DNA of 64,000 nt from Sphingobacterium sp. Lineage in GTDB: Bacteria > Bacteroidota > Bacteroidia > Sphingobacteriales > Sphingobacteriaceae. Within the stretch, counting starts at the first letter, position 1, and each line of letters begins with the position of its first letter. Of the stretch, positions 34,568-44,521 are shown one piece after another. Under the pieces are notes generated by a model. That model saw only the letters and a program-made list of their open reading frames with translations. It had not been told where the DNA came from and ran no database searches. The position numbers and the translations under genes are program-made. The stretch is taken from contig JALAGS010000210.1 of NCBI GenBank assembly GCA_022712315.1, forward strand, positions 1 through 64,000, written 5' to 3'.

Positions 34568-35896
34568 ATGAATATTATCACAGGAAAAAAAGAATTTTTC
34601 AAAGGCGTTGGCCAGATTCAGTTCGAAGGAAAAGAAAGTACAAATCCATTGGCTTTCCGTTATTACAATCCGCAGCAAATTGTTGCTGGAAAAACCATGG
34701 AAGAGTATTTTAAATTTGCCTGTTCATATTGGCATTCATTTAATGGCAATGGATCTGATCCATTTGGTGGACCGACACATCAATTTCCATGGGACGAAAG
34801 CAGCGACGTAATCACCCGGGCAAAAGATAAAATGGATGCGGCATTCGAATTTATCAGTAAATTGAATATACCTTATTACTGCTTCCATGATGTAGATTTG
34901 GTCGATTATTCAGATAATGTCCTCGAAAATGAAAAACGTCTCTCAACTATTGTTGATTATGCGAAGGAAATGCAACAGGGGAGCGGAATCAAATTGCTTT
35001 GGGGAACAGCCAACCTGTTTAGCCATAAGCGCTATATGAACGGGGCCGCGACCAATCCAGATTTTCATGTCCTTGCACATGGTGGCGCTCAGGTCAAAGC
35101 AGCATTAGATGCAACGATTGCCCTAGGTGGTGAAAACTATGTGTTTTGGGGTGGAAGAGAAGGGTATATGAGTCTTTTAAATACCAATATGAAGCGTGAG
35201 CAAGAACACCTTGCACAGTTTTTACATATGGCAAAAGATTATGCCCGTAAAAATGGTTTTAAAGGAACTTTCTTTATCGAACCTAAACCATGCGAGCCTA
35301 CAAAACATCAGTACGATTATGATGCGGCTACCGTGCTCGGCTTCCTTCGTCAGTATGATCTTTTGGAAGATTTTAAACTAAACCTGGAAGTAAACCACGC
35401 TACATTGGCAGGACATACGTTCCAGCATGAGCTACAGGTTGCTGTGGATGCCGGTAAATTGGGGTCCATCGATGCTAACCGCGGTGATTATCAAAATGGC
35501 TGGGATACGGATCAATTTCCGAATGACATCAATGAACTGACCGAAGCCATGTTGATCATTTTAGAAGGTGGTGGTTTCCAAGGAGGTGGTGTGAACTTTG
35601 ATGCCAAAATCCGCCGGAATTCGACCGATCCTGAAGATTTGTTTTATGCACATATCGGGGGAATGGATCTTTTTGCACGCGCGCTTATTACGGCAGATCG
35701 TATCTTACAGGACTCGGACTACAAGAAAATTCGGACAGACCGTTATGCTTCGTTTGACGCAGGCCATGGCGCATCGTTTGAAGGTCGTACATTAACTTTG
35801 GAAAACTTAAGGGATTTAGCAGTGGAATTGGGTGAGCCTAAAACCATCAGTGGTAAACAGGAGTATTTAGAAAATTTGGTCAATAGATATATATAG
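34568..35896 (+). CDS. xylA: Xylose isomerase
   Basis: 442 aa, matching class II xylose isomerases of about 440. Visible active-site parts are FAC-SYWHSFNGNGSDPFG near 49-66, CFHDVDL (catalytic His and Asp, about 100-106), EPKPCEPTKHQYD (metal Glu, about 238-250), LEVNHATLAGHTFQHEL and IDANRGDYQNGWDTDQFP (metal ligands). It converts D-xylose to D-xylulose in the cytoplasm. It sits between xylB and the symporter in a single operon. Confidence 0.97.
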   Translation: MNIITGKKEFFKGVGQIQFEGKESTNPLAFRYYNPQQIVAGKTMEEYFKFACSYWHSFNGNGSDPFGGPTHQFPWDESSDVITRAKDKMDAAFEFISKLNIPYYCFHDVDLVDYSDNVLENEKRLSTIVDYAKEMQQGSGIKLLWGTANLFSHKRYMNGAATNPDFHVLAHGGAQVKAALDATIALGGENYVFWGGREGYMSLLNTNMKREQEHLAQFLHMAKDYARKNGFKGTFFIEPKPCEPTKHQYDYDAATVLGFLRQYDLLEDFKLNLEVNHATLAGHTFQHELQVAVDAGKLGSIDANRGDYQNGWDTDQFPNDINELTEAMLIILEGGGFQGGGVNFDAKIRRNSTDPEDLFYAHIGGMDLFARALITADRILQDSDYKKIRTDRYASFDAGHGASFEGRTLTLENLRDLAVELGEPKTISGKQEYLENLVNRYI

Positions 35897-35947
35897 TTCT
35901 AAAAATATTTCTATATTAGGCGATCAAATTAAACCAATTACCAATAC

Positions 35948-37624
35948 ATGAATAATTATTTAAGCACAAAAGATTACATCGTTTTCCTGATCTACTTTGT
36001 TATTGTAGCAGGTTACGGATTATGGGTGTATTATCGCAAGAAATCTGAATCTGTAGGTTCCAAAGATTATTTTCTGGCTGAGGGTTCGTTGACCTGGTGG
36101 GCTATTGGAGCATCACTTATCGCATCCAATATTTCTGCCGAGCAATTTATCGGTATGAGCGGTTCCGGATTTAAGATGGGATTGGCTATTGCAACTTATG
36201 AGTGGATGGCTGCCATCACGCTGATTGTCGTTGCGGTATTTTTCATACCGGTCTATTTAAAGAACAAGATCTTTACCATGCCTCAGTTTCTTCATAAACG
36301 TTACAATGGAACTGTTGCAATGATCATGGCCGTTTTCTGGTTGCTACTTTATGTGGTGGTCAACTTGACATCCATTCTTTATTTGGGCGCCATTGCGGTA
36401 AGCAGTATTTCTGGTATCAGTCTTGAAGCATGTATGTACGCCATAGCGATTTTTGCTGTTATCATTACGCTGGGCGGTATGAAGGTAATTGGGTATACGG
36501 ATATTATTCAGGTTTTCTTTTTGGTCCTTGGTGGTTTGGCGACAACTTATCTGGCCTTAAATCTTGTTTCGGAGCACTATGGTGGCTCAGGAATATTACA
36601 GGGCTATCATTTGATGACCGAAAAAGCTTCCGATCATTTCCATATGATTCTAGATCGTAAAAACGAAAATTATCTTGATTTACCGGGATTGACCGTATTG
36701 ATCGGGGGGATGTGGATCGTTAATTTAAATTACTGGGGATGTAATCAATATATCACGCAACGTGCATTAGGAGCAGATTTGAAAACAGCGCGAAACGGAA
36801 TTTTGTTTGCTGCCTTTCTAAAGTTGTTAATGCCTATCATCGTGGTATTGCCAGGTATTGCAGCGTACGTGATGTGGAAAGATGGTTTGTTCCAAAATGA
36901 AATGATGCAACATGGTGAGGTGAATCCAGACCATGCTTATCCAGTTCTATTGAATTTATTGCCAGCGGGTTTGAAAGGACTGTCATTTGCAGCCCTGACA
37001 GCGGCAGTGGTAGCTTCTTTGGCCGGTAAAGCAAATAGTATCGCGACGATCTTCTCCTTGGATATTTATAAGAAAGTATTCAATACCGAAGCATCTGACA
37101 AAAAATTGGTCAATATTGGTAAGCTTACCGTTGTTGTTGCCATGATTTTGGGCGTGCTGATTGCACCACATTTGGGAATTGATAAAAAGGGTGGATTCCA
37201 ATACATCCAAGAGTACACAGGTTTCGTTTCTCCGGGTATTTTTGCCATGTTCATTTTGGGATTCTTCTGGAAAAAAGCAACTTCCAATGCGGCATTATTT
37301 GCAACAATTGGTGGTTTTATTTTCTCTATTATCTTCAAAAAATTACCGGACTGGGTCGATCTTTCTTTCTTGTCATCAACAGGTTTCTCCGTTCCGAATC
37401 CGACAACCGGAGTCTACGAAATTCCATTTTTGGATAGAATGGGATTCGTTTTCATCATTTGTATTGTTGGTATGATTCTCATCAGTATCATCGACAATAA
37501 ACGTGGTGTAGTACCTGCAGGGCTGGAAGTTGATACAACGATGTTTAAACCGCATAGAGCATTTTTGGTCATTGCATTGATTGTCGCTTTATTAGTTACA
37601 GCATTGTATTCCATTTATTGGTAA
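35948..37624 (+). CDS. Sodium/sugar symporter (SSS family), probable xylose importer
   Basis: 558 aa with about 14 membrane segments. It begins with LSTKDYIVFLIYFVIVAGYGLWVYYRKK and has SLIASNISAEQFIGMSGSG, typical of the SGLT-like branch of solute:sodium symporters. The position 51 nt after xylA points to D-xylose as substrate. It completes the intake part of the pathway: import, isomerisation, phosphorylation. A strong hairpin follows 25 nt after the stop. Confidence 0.92.
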   Translation: MNNYLSTKDYIVFLIYFVIVAGYGLWVYYRKKSESVGSKDYFLAEGSLTWWAIGASLIASNISAEQFIGMSGSGFKMGLAIATYEWMAAITLIVVAVFFIPVYLKNKIFTMPQFLHKRYNGTVAMIMAVFWLLLYVVVNLTSILYLGAIAVSSISGISLEACMYAIAIFAVIITLGGMKVIGYTDIIQVFFLVLGGLATTYLALNLVSEHYGGSGILQGYHLMTEKASDHFHMILDRKNENYLDLPGLTVLIGGMWIVNLNYWGCNQYITQRALGADLKTARNGILFAAFLKLLMPIIVVLPGIAAYVMWKDGLFQNEMMQHGEVNPDHAYPVLLNLLPAGLKGLSFAALTAAVVASLAGKANSIATIFSLDIYKKVFNTEASDKKLVNIGKLTVVVAMILGVLIAPHLGIDKKGGFQYIQEYTGFVSPGIFAMFILGFFWKKATSNAALFATIGGFIFSIIFKKLPDWVDLSFLSSTGFSVPNPTTGVYEIPFLDRMGFVFIICIVGMILISIIDNKRGVVPAGLEVDTTMFKPHRAFLVIALIVALLVTALYSIYW

Positions 37625-37649
37625 AACCAAGATGCAAAAGATCCTAAAA

Positions 37650-37684
37650 ACTCCTGTCAGCCCCGGTTGACAGGAGTTTTTTTG
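37650..37684 (+). terminator. xyl operon terminator
   Basis: Stem ACTCCTGTCA (37650-37659) and TGACAGGAGT (37668-37677) followed by a T-run. Confidence 0.92.
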
Positions 37685-37746
37685 TTTGCGCTAAAAATTC
37701 CTATCTTGCTTTTACTAAAACGATTACTTAACGAAAGATTGCTGCT

Positions 37747-39702
37747 ATGAAAAGAAGATACACCTCGCTCCTGACGACGCTATTTGGACTGCTGACGACC
37801 TGTGCACCATTTGTCAGTTCCGCTCAGCGTACACAGAAACCGCCCTTACATGGAAAACATTGGATGGCTATTACCGGTAAACCCCTGGCGGCAACGGCAG
37901 GTTCCCAGCTGTTCCAGCAGGGCGGCAACGCGGTGGATGCCGCTTGTGCGATGCTTGCAGCGACCTGTACAATGTGGGATGTCCTGAGCTGGGGCGGCGA
38001 GACGCAGGCTTTAATTTACCATCCGAAATTAAAGAAGGTCATTGCCATCAATGCGCTGGGCGTAGCACCAACTGGAGCGACAGTCGATTTTTTTAAGTCA
38101 AAAGGTTATGAATTTCCCCCTGAATATGGTCCTCTTGCTGCTGTCACTCCGGGTACACCTGGTGGATTATGTTATATGCTGGCGCAATATGGAACCAAAA
38201 GCTTGGCTGAGGTACTGGCACCTGCTCTTGAAATGGCTGCAGGCTATCCGATTGATGCCCAAACGGCAACAAGTATCGAGCGGGGCAAAGACCGTATCAA
38301 GGAATGGCCCTACAGCAAAAAGGTGTTTTTAGTGCATCCAGGTAAATCCTGGGAGGCACCCGAAGCAGGGGAGGTTTTTGTACAGCAGGATTTGTTTCGG
38401 ACATTATCCAAGCTGGTTGAAGCCGAAAAGCAAGCTCTTGCTTCCGGTAAAGATCGAAAAGCGGCGATTATGGCCGCTTATGACCGGTTTTACAAAGGCG
38501 ATATTGCCGATGAATTTGTACGCGGTAGTCAGGAGCAAGGTGGCTTAATTACAAAAGCAGACCTGGCCAACTGGAAGCCTATTGAGGAGGAGCCTTTGCA
38601 TGTTAATTATAAAGGTGTTGATGTGTATAAATTGCAGGAATGGACTCAAGGTCCGGCCATGCTGCAGAGCCTGCAAATGTTGAAAAACTTTGACCTAAAG
38701 GCAATGGGCTATAATTCCGCTGCCTATATTCATACACTTTATCAGGTCATGAATCTGGCCTTTGCCGATCGGGATTTTTATTATGGCGATCCCTACGGAA
38801 AGCCCAAAACTCCTATTCGAGGTCTTTTACACGAATCCTATGCCAAGGCGCGTGCCGCAACAATTGATCTTCACCAAAATAACCCGAATGTACTTCCCGG
38901 AGACCCTTATCCCTATGAAGGTAAACGGAACCCGTATCTATCGCTGCTGGAACAACGGCGTCAGCAGTTTACGCCAAATACGGAACTAAAAAATGATTTT
39001 GTTCCTAAACATGATGCCCGCTCAAGTTCTTCCTTAATGGAATTGCCAAAAACATCTCTTTTGGCATCTTTAGCGGTGGATAGTGCTTATGTCGATCGGC
39101 TCCTGCGGGGGACGACCAGTGTTGAAGCTGCCGATGAAGAAGGGTGGGTCGTTTCGATTACACCGAGCGGTGGCTGGTTGCCTGCTTGTATTGCGGGGAA
39201 TACCGGAGTAGGTATGAGCCAGCGCTTACAGAGCTTTGTATTGGATTCACTGATTAATCCCTTTAATGTGGTTGAGCCGGGTAAACGACCGCGTGTCACA
39301 CTTACTCCCTCGATGGCTTTGAAGGATGGAAAACCTTACCTTTCTTTTGCTGTGCAAGGCGGAGATACACAGGATCAAAATCTACTGCAGTTTTTTTTGA
39401 ATATGGTGGAATTTGGTATGACACCTCAGCAGGCCAGTGAAGCGGCCAATATCAATAGCAATCAGCTTTGGCTATCTTTGGGGGGAACGAAAATCGACGA
39501 TCGAAAACCACGATCAGGTAGTCTACTGCTCGATAAAAATACAGCACCTGCCGTCATTGAGCAGCTGAAAAAAATGGGCTACAGCATACAGTTGGGAGAT
39601 CGTACCAGTGGACCGATCAATGCCATTTATTTCGATCAGCTGCATCATACACTCTGGGGTGGCAGCAGCAATAATGGGGAAGATTATGGAATCGGATGGT
39701 AG
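37747..39702 (+). CDS. Gamma-glutamyltransferase-like Ntn hydrolase
   Basis: 651 aa with a signal peptide ending near residue 26 (SSA-QR), so periplasmic. It belongs to the gamma-glutamyltransferase superfamily: NAVDAACAMLAA near 61-72, the autocleavage site GTTSVEAADEEG with predicted nucleophile Thr456, and PSMALKDGKP with QGGDTQDQNLLQFF in the small subunit. Two usual GGT features are altered: the TTHYS block reads TTSVE, and the FRExAP segment that supplies the glutamyl-binding Arg reads NALGVAP. It therefore may process another amide substrate. It is a single gene. Confidence 0.85.
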   Translation: MKRRYTSLLTTLFGLLTTCAPFVSSAQRTQKPPLHGKHWMAITGKPLAATAGSQLFQQGGNAVDAACAMLAATCTMWDVLSWGGETQALIYHPKLKKVIAINALGVAPTGATVDFFKSKGYEFPPEYGPLAAVTPGTPGGLCYMLAQYGTKSLAEVLAPALEMAAGYPIDAQTATSIERGKDRIKEWPYSKKVFLVHPGKSWEAPEAGEVFVQQDLFRTLSKLVEAEKQALASGKDRKAAIMAAYDRFYKGDIADEFVRGSQEQGGLITKADLANWKPIEEEPLHVNYKGVDVYKLQEWTQGPAMLQSLQMLKNFDLKAMGYNSAAYIHTLYQVMNLAFADRDFYYGDPYGKPKTPIRGLLHESYAKARAATIDLHQNNPNVLPGDPYPYEGKRNPYLSLLEQRRQQFTPNTELKNDFVPKHDARSSSSLMELPKTSLLASLAVDSAYVDRLLRGTTSVEAADEEGWVVSITPSGGWLPACIAGNTGVGMSQRLQSFVLDSLINPFNVVEPGKRPRVTLTPSMALKDGKPYLSFAVQGGDTQDQNLLQFFLNMVEFGMTPQQASEAANINSNQLWLSLGGTKIDDRKPRSGSLLLDKNTAPAVIEQLKKMGYSIQLGDRTSGPINAIYFDQLHHTLWGGSSNNGEDYGIGW

Positions 39703-39791
39703 CTTCTGCAATGGTCTAAACGCTGGACTTCGGTTTTGTTATCTCCGCTGTATTTGTTATCTTACCTACTGATCGAAAACTGATTTTTGTT

Positions 39792-40394
39792 ATGGAGGGT
39801 AGTGTCAATAAATATTCGTTTGTTTTTCAACCTGATGAAGCTGGTATTGTTTTGGTAGATGGCTTGAAGCGGCGATTACGTGCATCATTAGCTGAACTAT
39901 TTCCTGACAAAAACAAAGGTTGGTACCCCAGCTGCAATTCCAAGGCCCATGTGACTATATGTGCTTTTGAAGCAGACGAGCATAAACTGGCTGTGGCTGT
40001 TGAGACTTTGCGGGAAGCCTTAGCCTACGAACGCAGTCAGTATGTTTATTTTGATCATTTCTCCTCTTTCGCAGGCGGTGCTTTCTATATAGCGCCGACA
40101 GTACATGCCCGAAGTTATCTGAAGGACCGCGCGAGAAAGGTGGTGCATACATTGTCGCAGTTTGATCTGATGGATATCAGCGACGAACCTCATATTTCGA
40201 TTGGCCGGCGACTGGAGCCAGAACGTCTTGAGATCGCAAAAGAACAATTGCGGTCGGTCGATCTGAACTTTATGTGCAAGGGTGTCCATGTGCGGCAGTT
40301 TAAACCTGACTTAGGTCAGTATGAGATCATCGATTTTATACAATTTGGCAATCAGTCAAAGGAAAATTCTGGACAGCTGGCATTTAAATTCTAA
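39792..40394 (+). CDS. 2'-5' RNA ligase / 2H phosphoesterase family protein
   Basis: 200 aa. The two family motifs are present: AHVTICAF (HxT, about 55-62) and PHISIGRR (HxS, about 135-142). These histidines form the active site of LigT-type 2H phosphoesterases, which act on cyclic or 2'-5' phosphodiester bonds. The second motif uses Ser instead of Thr, which is common in the family. Natural substrate unknown. No operon partner: a 69-nt gap separates it from the mntH-like promoter region and 89 nt from the gene before it. Confidence 0.85.
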   Translation: MEGSVNKYSFVFQPDEAGIVLVDGLKRRLRASLAELFPDKNKGWYPSCNSKAHVTICAFEADEHKLAVAVETLREALAYERSQYVYFDHFSSFAGGAFYIAPTVHARSYLKDRARKVVHTLSQFDLMDISDEPHISIGRRLEPERLEIAKEQLRSVDLNFMCKGVHVRQFKPDLGQYEIIDFIQFGNQSKENSGQLAFKF

Positions 40395-40411
40395 TTATAT
40401 CGCGGTTTAAA

Positions 40412-40443
40412 TTGCCAAATAATGTAAAGCTTTTTATCTTTAA
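40412..40443 (+). promoter_or_regulatory. Candidate promoter of the Nramp-Usp gene
   Basis: TTG (40412-40414), 20 bp spacer, TATCTTTAA (40435-40443), one base from TAnnTTTG. A leader of about 30 nt would precede the ATG at 40480. Confidence 0.5.
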
Positions 40444-40479
40444 GGCTGACAATAGACGATATTGCACTTACAGCAACTT

Positions 40480-42357
40480 ATGCATTACGACGAATCCCAT
40501 CATAAATCCCTATCTGATATCCACGAAAGTGTCGATGTCAATCAAGGAAAATCCAAATTAAAAAAGATACTTAGTTTCTTTGGTCCTGCTTATCTCATTA
40601 GTGTCGGCTATATGGATCCGGGCAACTGGGCGACAGACCTTGCCGGCGGAAGCCAATTTGGATATGCCCTGATCTGGGTTTTATTGATGAGTAACATCAT
40701 GGCCTTAGTACTGCAGAATCTATGTGCACGCCTTGGTATTGTACGTGGTAAAGATCTTGCACAATGTAACCGAGAAACTTATCCTAAACGGATGAACTTT
40801 GTGCTGTATGTACTCGCTGAAATTGCGATTGCTGCCTGTGACCTGGCTGAGGTCTTGGGAATGGCCATCGGTCTTAACCTACTTTTCGGCATCGATCTGC
40901 TCTGGGGCGTCATGATCAGTTTTGCAGATACCTTTCTATTGCTCTATCTTCAGAAGCTGGGGATGCGAAAAATGGAACTCTTTATTATCGGACTGATCGC
41001 TCTCATCGGCATGTGTTTTCTAGTAGAAATGTTTTTGGCGAAACCCGATTTTGCGGAGGTGGCCACAGGATTTATACCCAGTATCCCGAATAGCGCCGCC
41101 CTGTACATCGCTATCGGAATTATAGGAGCTACCGTCATGCCGCATAACCTGTATCTGCATTCGGCCCTGGTTCAGACGCGGAAAATTGACCGGAATGAAG
41201 TTTCAATCCGAAAATCACTCAAATATAACTTTTGGGATAGTGCCATCGCTTTGAACCTGGCATTTTTGGTGAATGCCGCGATATTGATTCTTGCCGCGTC
41301 TGTGTTTCATAAGAATGGTATGCACGATGTGGCCGAACTCGAAGATGCTTATCATCTATTGGGCAACCTGCTGGGGACTGAATGGGCATCTAAGCTATTT
41401 GCTGTCGCATTGATTCTTGCGGGACAGAGCTCAACTGTGACCGGTACTCTCGCCGGACAGATTGTGATGGAGGGCTATCTTAGACTGCGGATCAGTCCAA
41501 CCTTGCGAAGAATTATTACCCGGCTTTTGGCTATTATCCCGGCTGTATTGGTGATTCTGATTTCGGGTGAAGGTCGCGTTGGACAACTGCTGATCTTTAG
41601 TCAGGTGATCTTGAGCATGCAGCTTGCCTTTGCCGTTATTCCGTTGATCCATTTTGTGAGTGACAAAGTCAAGATGGGCGTTTTTGCAATTAAACCGTTA
41701 ACAAAGGCATTTGCCTGGTTGATAGCGGCCATTATCGCAGTGCTGAATTTTAAATTGGTCTACGACGAAGTCGTCGGCTGGATTGGAGAGGCAAATAATA
41801 TTTTGGTAACGGTGTTGCTGATATTAGGCGCAGTTGGTTTGTTCGCTTTGCTTGTGATGACGGTGTTATATCCAATTCTATTGAAATCGAAACCCATTGA
41901 ACTAGAGGTTCATCCACCATTTGAAGCATTGCATTTTGAACATAAAGGCTCCTTTAAGAAAGTTGTAATTGCCTTGGACTTTTCAAATTCTGACCAGAAA
42001 GTCATTCAATATGCCCTGCAGCTTTCGCATGAAGATACCACATTTGTGGTTGTCCATATCGTTGAAAGTGCATCCGTTAAATATACGGGGGAGTCGACAG
42101 ATGATTTTGAATCACGTCAGGATTTGGAGCGCCTAAAATTGTATGCTGATTTTCTATTGTCGCAGGGACATCAAACGGAATACGAATTGGGTTACAATAA
42201 CCGGATCAAGAGTATTGCTGAGGTTTGCGAAAAATATGAGGCCGATCTATTGGTTGTTGGAAGCCATGGACACAGTGGTGTGAAGGATTTTGTTTTTGGT
42301 GAGACGGTCAACAAGCTGCGGCATGCAGTGAAGGTACCTGTTTTTATTGCCCAATAA
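40480..42357 (+). CDS. mntH: Nramp Mn2+/Fe2+ transporter fused to a UspA domain
   Basis: 625 aa from the ATG at 40480; an upstream in-frame TTG (40462) is not needed. Residues about 30-470 are an Nramp transporter: DPGN at 46-49 in helix 1 and the MPHNLYLHSALVQTR motif of helix 6 are the metal-binding signatures, with about 11-12 membrane segments. Residues about 488-625 are a universal stress protein domain with the ATP-binding pattern GSHGHSGVKDFVFGETVNKL near the end. The transporter imports Mn2+ or Fe2+ with protons; the Usp domain should be cytoplasmic and may sense nucleotide state (inference). It is a single gene. Confidence 0.92.
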   Translation: MHYDESHHKSLSDIHESVDVNQGKSKLKKILSFFGPAYLISVGYMDPGNWATDLAGGSQFGYALIWVLLMSNIMALVLQNLCARLGIVRGKDLAQCNRETYPKRMNFVLYVLAEIAIAACDLAEVLGMAIGLNLLFGIDLLWGVMISFADTFLLLYLQKLGMRKMELFIIGLIALIGMCFLVEMFLAKPDFAEVATGFIPSIPNSAALYIAIGIIGATVMPHNLYLHSALVQTRKIDRNEVSIRKSLKYNFWDSAIALNLAFLVNAAILILAASVFHKNGMHDVAELEDAYHLLGNLLGTEWASKLFAVALILAGQSSTVTGTLAGQIVMEGYLRLRISPTLRRIITRLLAIIPAVLVILISGEGRVGQLLIFSQVILSMQLAFAVIPLIHFVSDKVKMGVFAIKPLTKAFAWLIAAIIAVLNFKLVYDEVVGWIGEANNILVTVLLILGAVGLFALLVMTVLYPILLKSKPIELEVHPPFEALHFEHKGSFKKVVIALDFSNSDQKVIQYALQLSHEDTTFVVVHIVESASVKYTGESTDDFESRQDLERLKLYADFLLSQGHQTEYELGYNNRIKSIAEVCEKYEADLLVVGSHGHSGVKDFVFGETVNKLRHAVKVPVFIAQ

Positions 42358-42452
42358 GCTTTAAGGCGCTATCGCAAAGAGCCACTGTCTATTCACTGTA
42401 ATTTTATTGCGGAAAAAGTGCGGGGAGGGATCGGTAAGTGCTAAATAATTCT

Positions 42453-42461
42453 TATTTTTGC
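42453..42461 (+). promoter_or_regulatory. purF-like gene -7 element
   Basis: TATTTTTGC fully matches TAnnTTTGC and ends 16 nt before the ATG at 42478, as for mnmA. Confidence 0.6.
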
Positions 42462-42477
42462 GACATCAAATCAAGAT

Positions 42478-44388
42478 ATGAGCGACGCTATTAAACACGA
42501 GTGCGGAATCGCACTAATTCGCCTGTTAAAACCCTTATCTTATTATCAGGAAAAATATGGTACGCCATTTTATGGCATCAACAAATTGTACCTATTAATG
42601 GAAAAACAGCACAACCGTGGACAAGACGGGGCTGGAATTGCAACCATTAAATTTGATGTTAAACCTGGAAATCGTTACATTTCGCGTTACAGAGCTATGG
42701 GCTCGACTGCTGTGGCAGATATATTCGAATATGTGCAGAAAAAATTCGCTTCTGTTCAGAAAGCGTTTCCGGAGGAGTCAAAAGATACACAATGGTTAAA
42801 AGATAACGTAAGTTTTACCGGAGAAGTACTTTTAGGACATTTGCGCTATGGAACGCATGGAAAGAACAGTATCGAAAGCTGTCACCCATTTTTAAGACAA
42901 AACAACTGGATGTCTCGTAATTTGGTGGTAGCGGGTAACTTCAACATGACCAATGTGGATGAATTGTTGCAACAATTATATGAGTTGGGACAACATCCAA
43001 AAGAAAAGGCGGATACAGTAACCGTTTTGGAAAAAATTGGCCACTTCCTGGATGATGAAAACCAAGATCTTTTCGATCAGTTCAAAAAAGAAGGTCATTC
43101 TAATATTGAGATCAGTTCTTTGATCGCTAAAAATATTGATGTGACCAAGATATTGAAGCGTTCGGCTAAAACTTGGGATGGCGGTTATACCATCGCAGGT
43201 ATCTTTGGTCATGGTGATGCTTTTGTTATGCGTGATCCAGCGGGTATCCGTCCGGCGTTTTATTATCAGGATGAGGAGATTTTGGTGGTGGCATCGGAAA
43301 GACCTGTCATCCAGACGGCATTCAATATTCCTATTGGTGCTGTGAAGGAAATTAAACCAGGCCATGCCCTGATTGCCAAAAAAGATGGCACGGTAACCGA
43401 AGAGATGTTTAGACAGCCCGTAGAACAACGTTCTTGTTCTTTCGAACGGATTTACTTCTCGCGTGGATCGGATGCTGATATCTATCAGGAACGTAAAGAA
43501 TTAGGTAGATTACTGGTGCCTCAGGTATTGGAATCTGTCAAGAATAATATCAAAAATACCGTATTCTCGTTTATTCCAAATACGGCCGAAGTATCTTACT
43601 ATGGCCTTATGGACGGTATCAACGCTTATGTGCGGGATTTTCAAAAGGAGACTTTATTGAATCGCTCAGAAAAAATTTCTGATGAAGAATTGGATGAAAT
43701 CCTGAGTATTAAACCTCGTTTTGAAAAACTCAACGTGAAGGATGCTAAATTGCGCACATTTATTACGCAAGACGCAGACCGTACAGATATGGTACAGCAC
43801 GTATATGATACGACTTACGGTATTGTTAAGGATCATGAAGATACCATTGTTGCCATTGATGACTCTATCGTTCGGGGAACAACATTGAAACAAAGTATTC
43901 TAACAATCTTGGATCGTCTGAATCCGAAAAAAATCGTGATTGTTTCATCTGCTCCTCAGATCCGTTATCCGGATTGTTACGGTATTGATATGTCACGCAT
44001 GGGCGAATTTGTGGCTTTCGAAGCTGCAATTAACCTGTTGAAACAACGTGGTATGGCACATATAATCGATGAAGTTTATCAAAAATGTGTGTTGTCAATG
44101 ACCCAGGATGTCAACGATATCGAAAATTATGTCAAAGCGATCTATGCGCCTTTTACGGATGAGGAGATCTCGGAGGAAATTGCTCGTATTGTAAGACCTC
44201 ACCACTTGAAAGCGGAGCTTGAAGTCATTTATCAGACATTGGATAATCTGCACAAAGCTTGTCCAGCACATAAAGGTGATTGGTACTTCTCGGGTGACTA
44301 TCCTACACCTGGAGGAAACAAGATTGTCAACAAAGCTTATATGAACTGGATTGAAGGAAAAAATGTGAGAGCATATTTCAGTAATTAA
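42478..44388 (+). CDS. purF: Amidophosphoribosyltransferase (PurF-like)
   Basis: 636 aa, longer than the classic PurF of about 500. The N-terminal glutaminase domain starts at Cys9 (KHECGIALIRL), preceded by an eight-residue segment that could be a propeptide, with RGQDGAG near 48-54 and GHLRYGTHGKNS near 121-132. The C-terminal phosphoribosyltransferase domain has the PRPP loop VAIDDSIVRGTTLKQS. It would make 5-phosphoribosylamine from PRPP and glutamine, the first step of purine synthesis. The extra length is mainly an insertion in the glutaminase half and a C-terminal extension. Some Bacteroidota carry a second shorter PurF, so this may be a paralogue. Confidence 0.85.
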   Translation: MSDAIKHECGIALIRLLKPLSYYQEKYGTPFYGINKLYLLMEKQHNRGQDGAGIATIKFDVKPGNRYISRYRAMGSTAVADIFEYVQKKFASVQKAFPEESKDTQWLKDNVSFTGEVLLGHLRYGTHGKNSIESCHPFLRQNNWMSRNLVVAGNFNMTNVDELLQQLYELGQHPKEKADTVTVLEKIGHFLDDENQDLFDQFKKEGHSNIEISSLIAKNIDVTKILKRSAKTWDGGYTIAGIFGHGDAFVMRDPAGIRPAFYYQDEEILVVASERPVIQTAFNIPIGAVKEIKPGHALIAKKDGTVTEEMFRQPVEQRSCSFERIYFSRGSDADIYQERKELGRLLVPQVLESVKNNIKNTVFSFIPNTAEVSYYGLMDGINAYVRDFQKETLLNRSEKISDEELDEILSIKPRFEKLNVKDAKLRTFITQDADRTDMVQHVYDTTYGIVKDHEDTIVAIDDSIVRGTTLKQSILTILDRLNPKKIVIVSSAPQIRYPDCYGIDMSRMGEFVAFEAAINLLKQRGMAHIIDEVYQKCVLSMTQDVNDIENYVKAIYAPFTDEEISEEIARIVRPHHLKAELEVIYQTLDNLHKACPAHKGDWYFSGDYPTPGGNKIVNKAYMNWIEGKNVRAYFSN

Positions 44389-44409
44389 GTTTAGAAAATA
44401 TCAGAGGAA

Positions 44410-44437
44410 GGGATGCATTTATGCATCCCTTTTTTTT
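44410..44437 (+). terminator. purF terminator
   Basis: Stem GGGATGCAT (44410-44418) and ATGCATCCC (44421-44429) with T-run, 21 nt after the gene. Confidence 0.9.
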
Positions 44438-44521
44438 ATATTCGTACTCAGAAAATTCTGAATCCTAAATTAAAAAACCGATGAATAGCAAAGGGAATTG
44501 CTTTCAGTAAATAAACCGATC

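Noticed and set aside
44481..44510. Nine-codon leader-peptide-like frame before the dicarboxylate symporter
   Set aside because: No attenuator structure or codon run of one amino acid accompanies it; likely chance.
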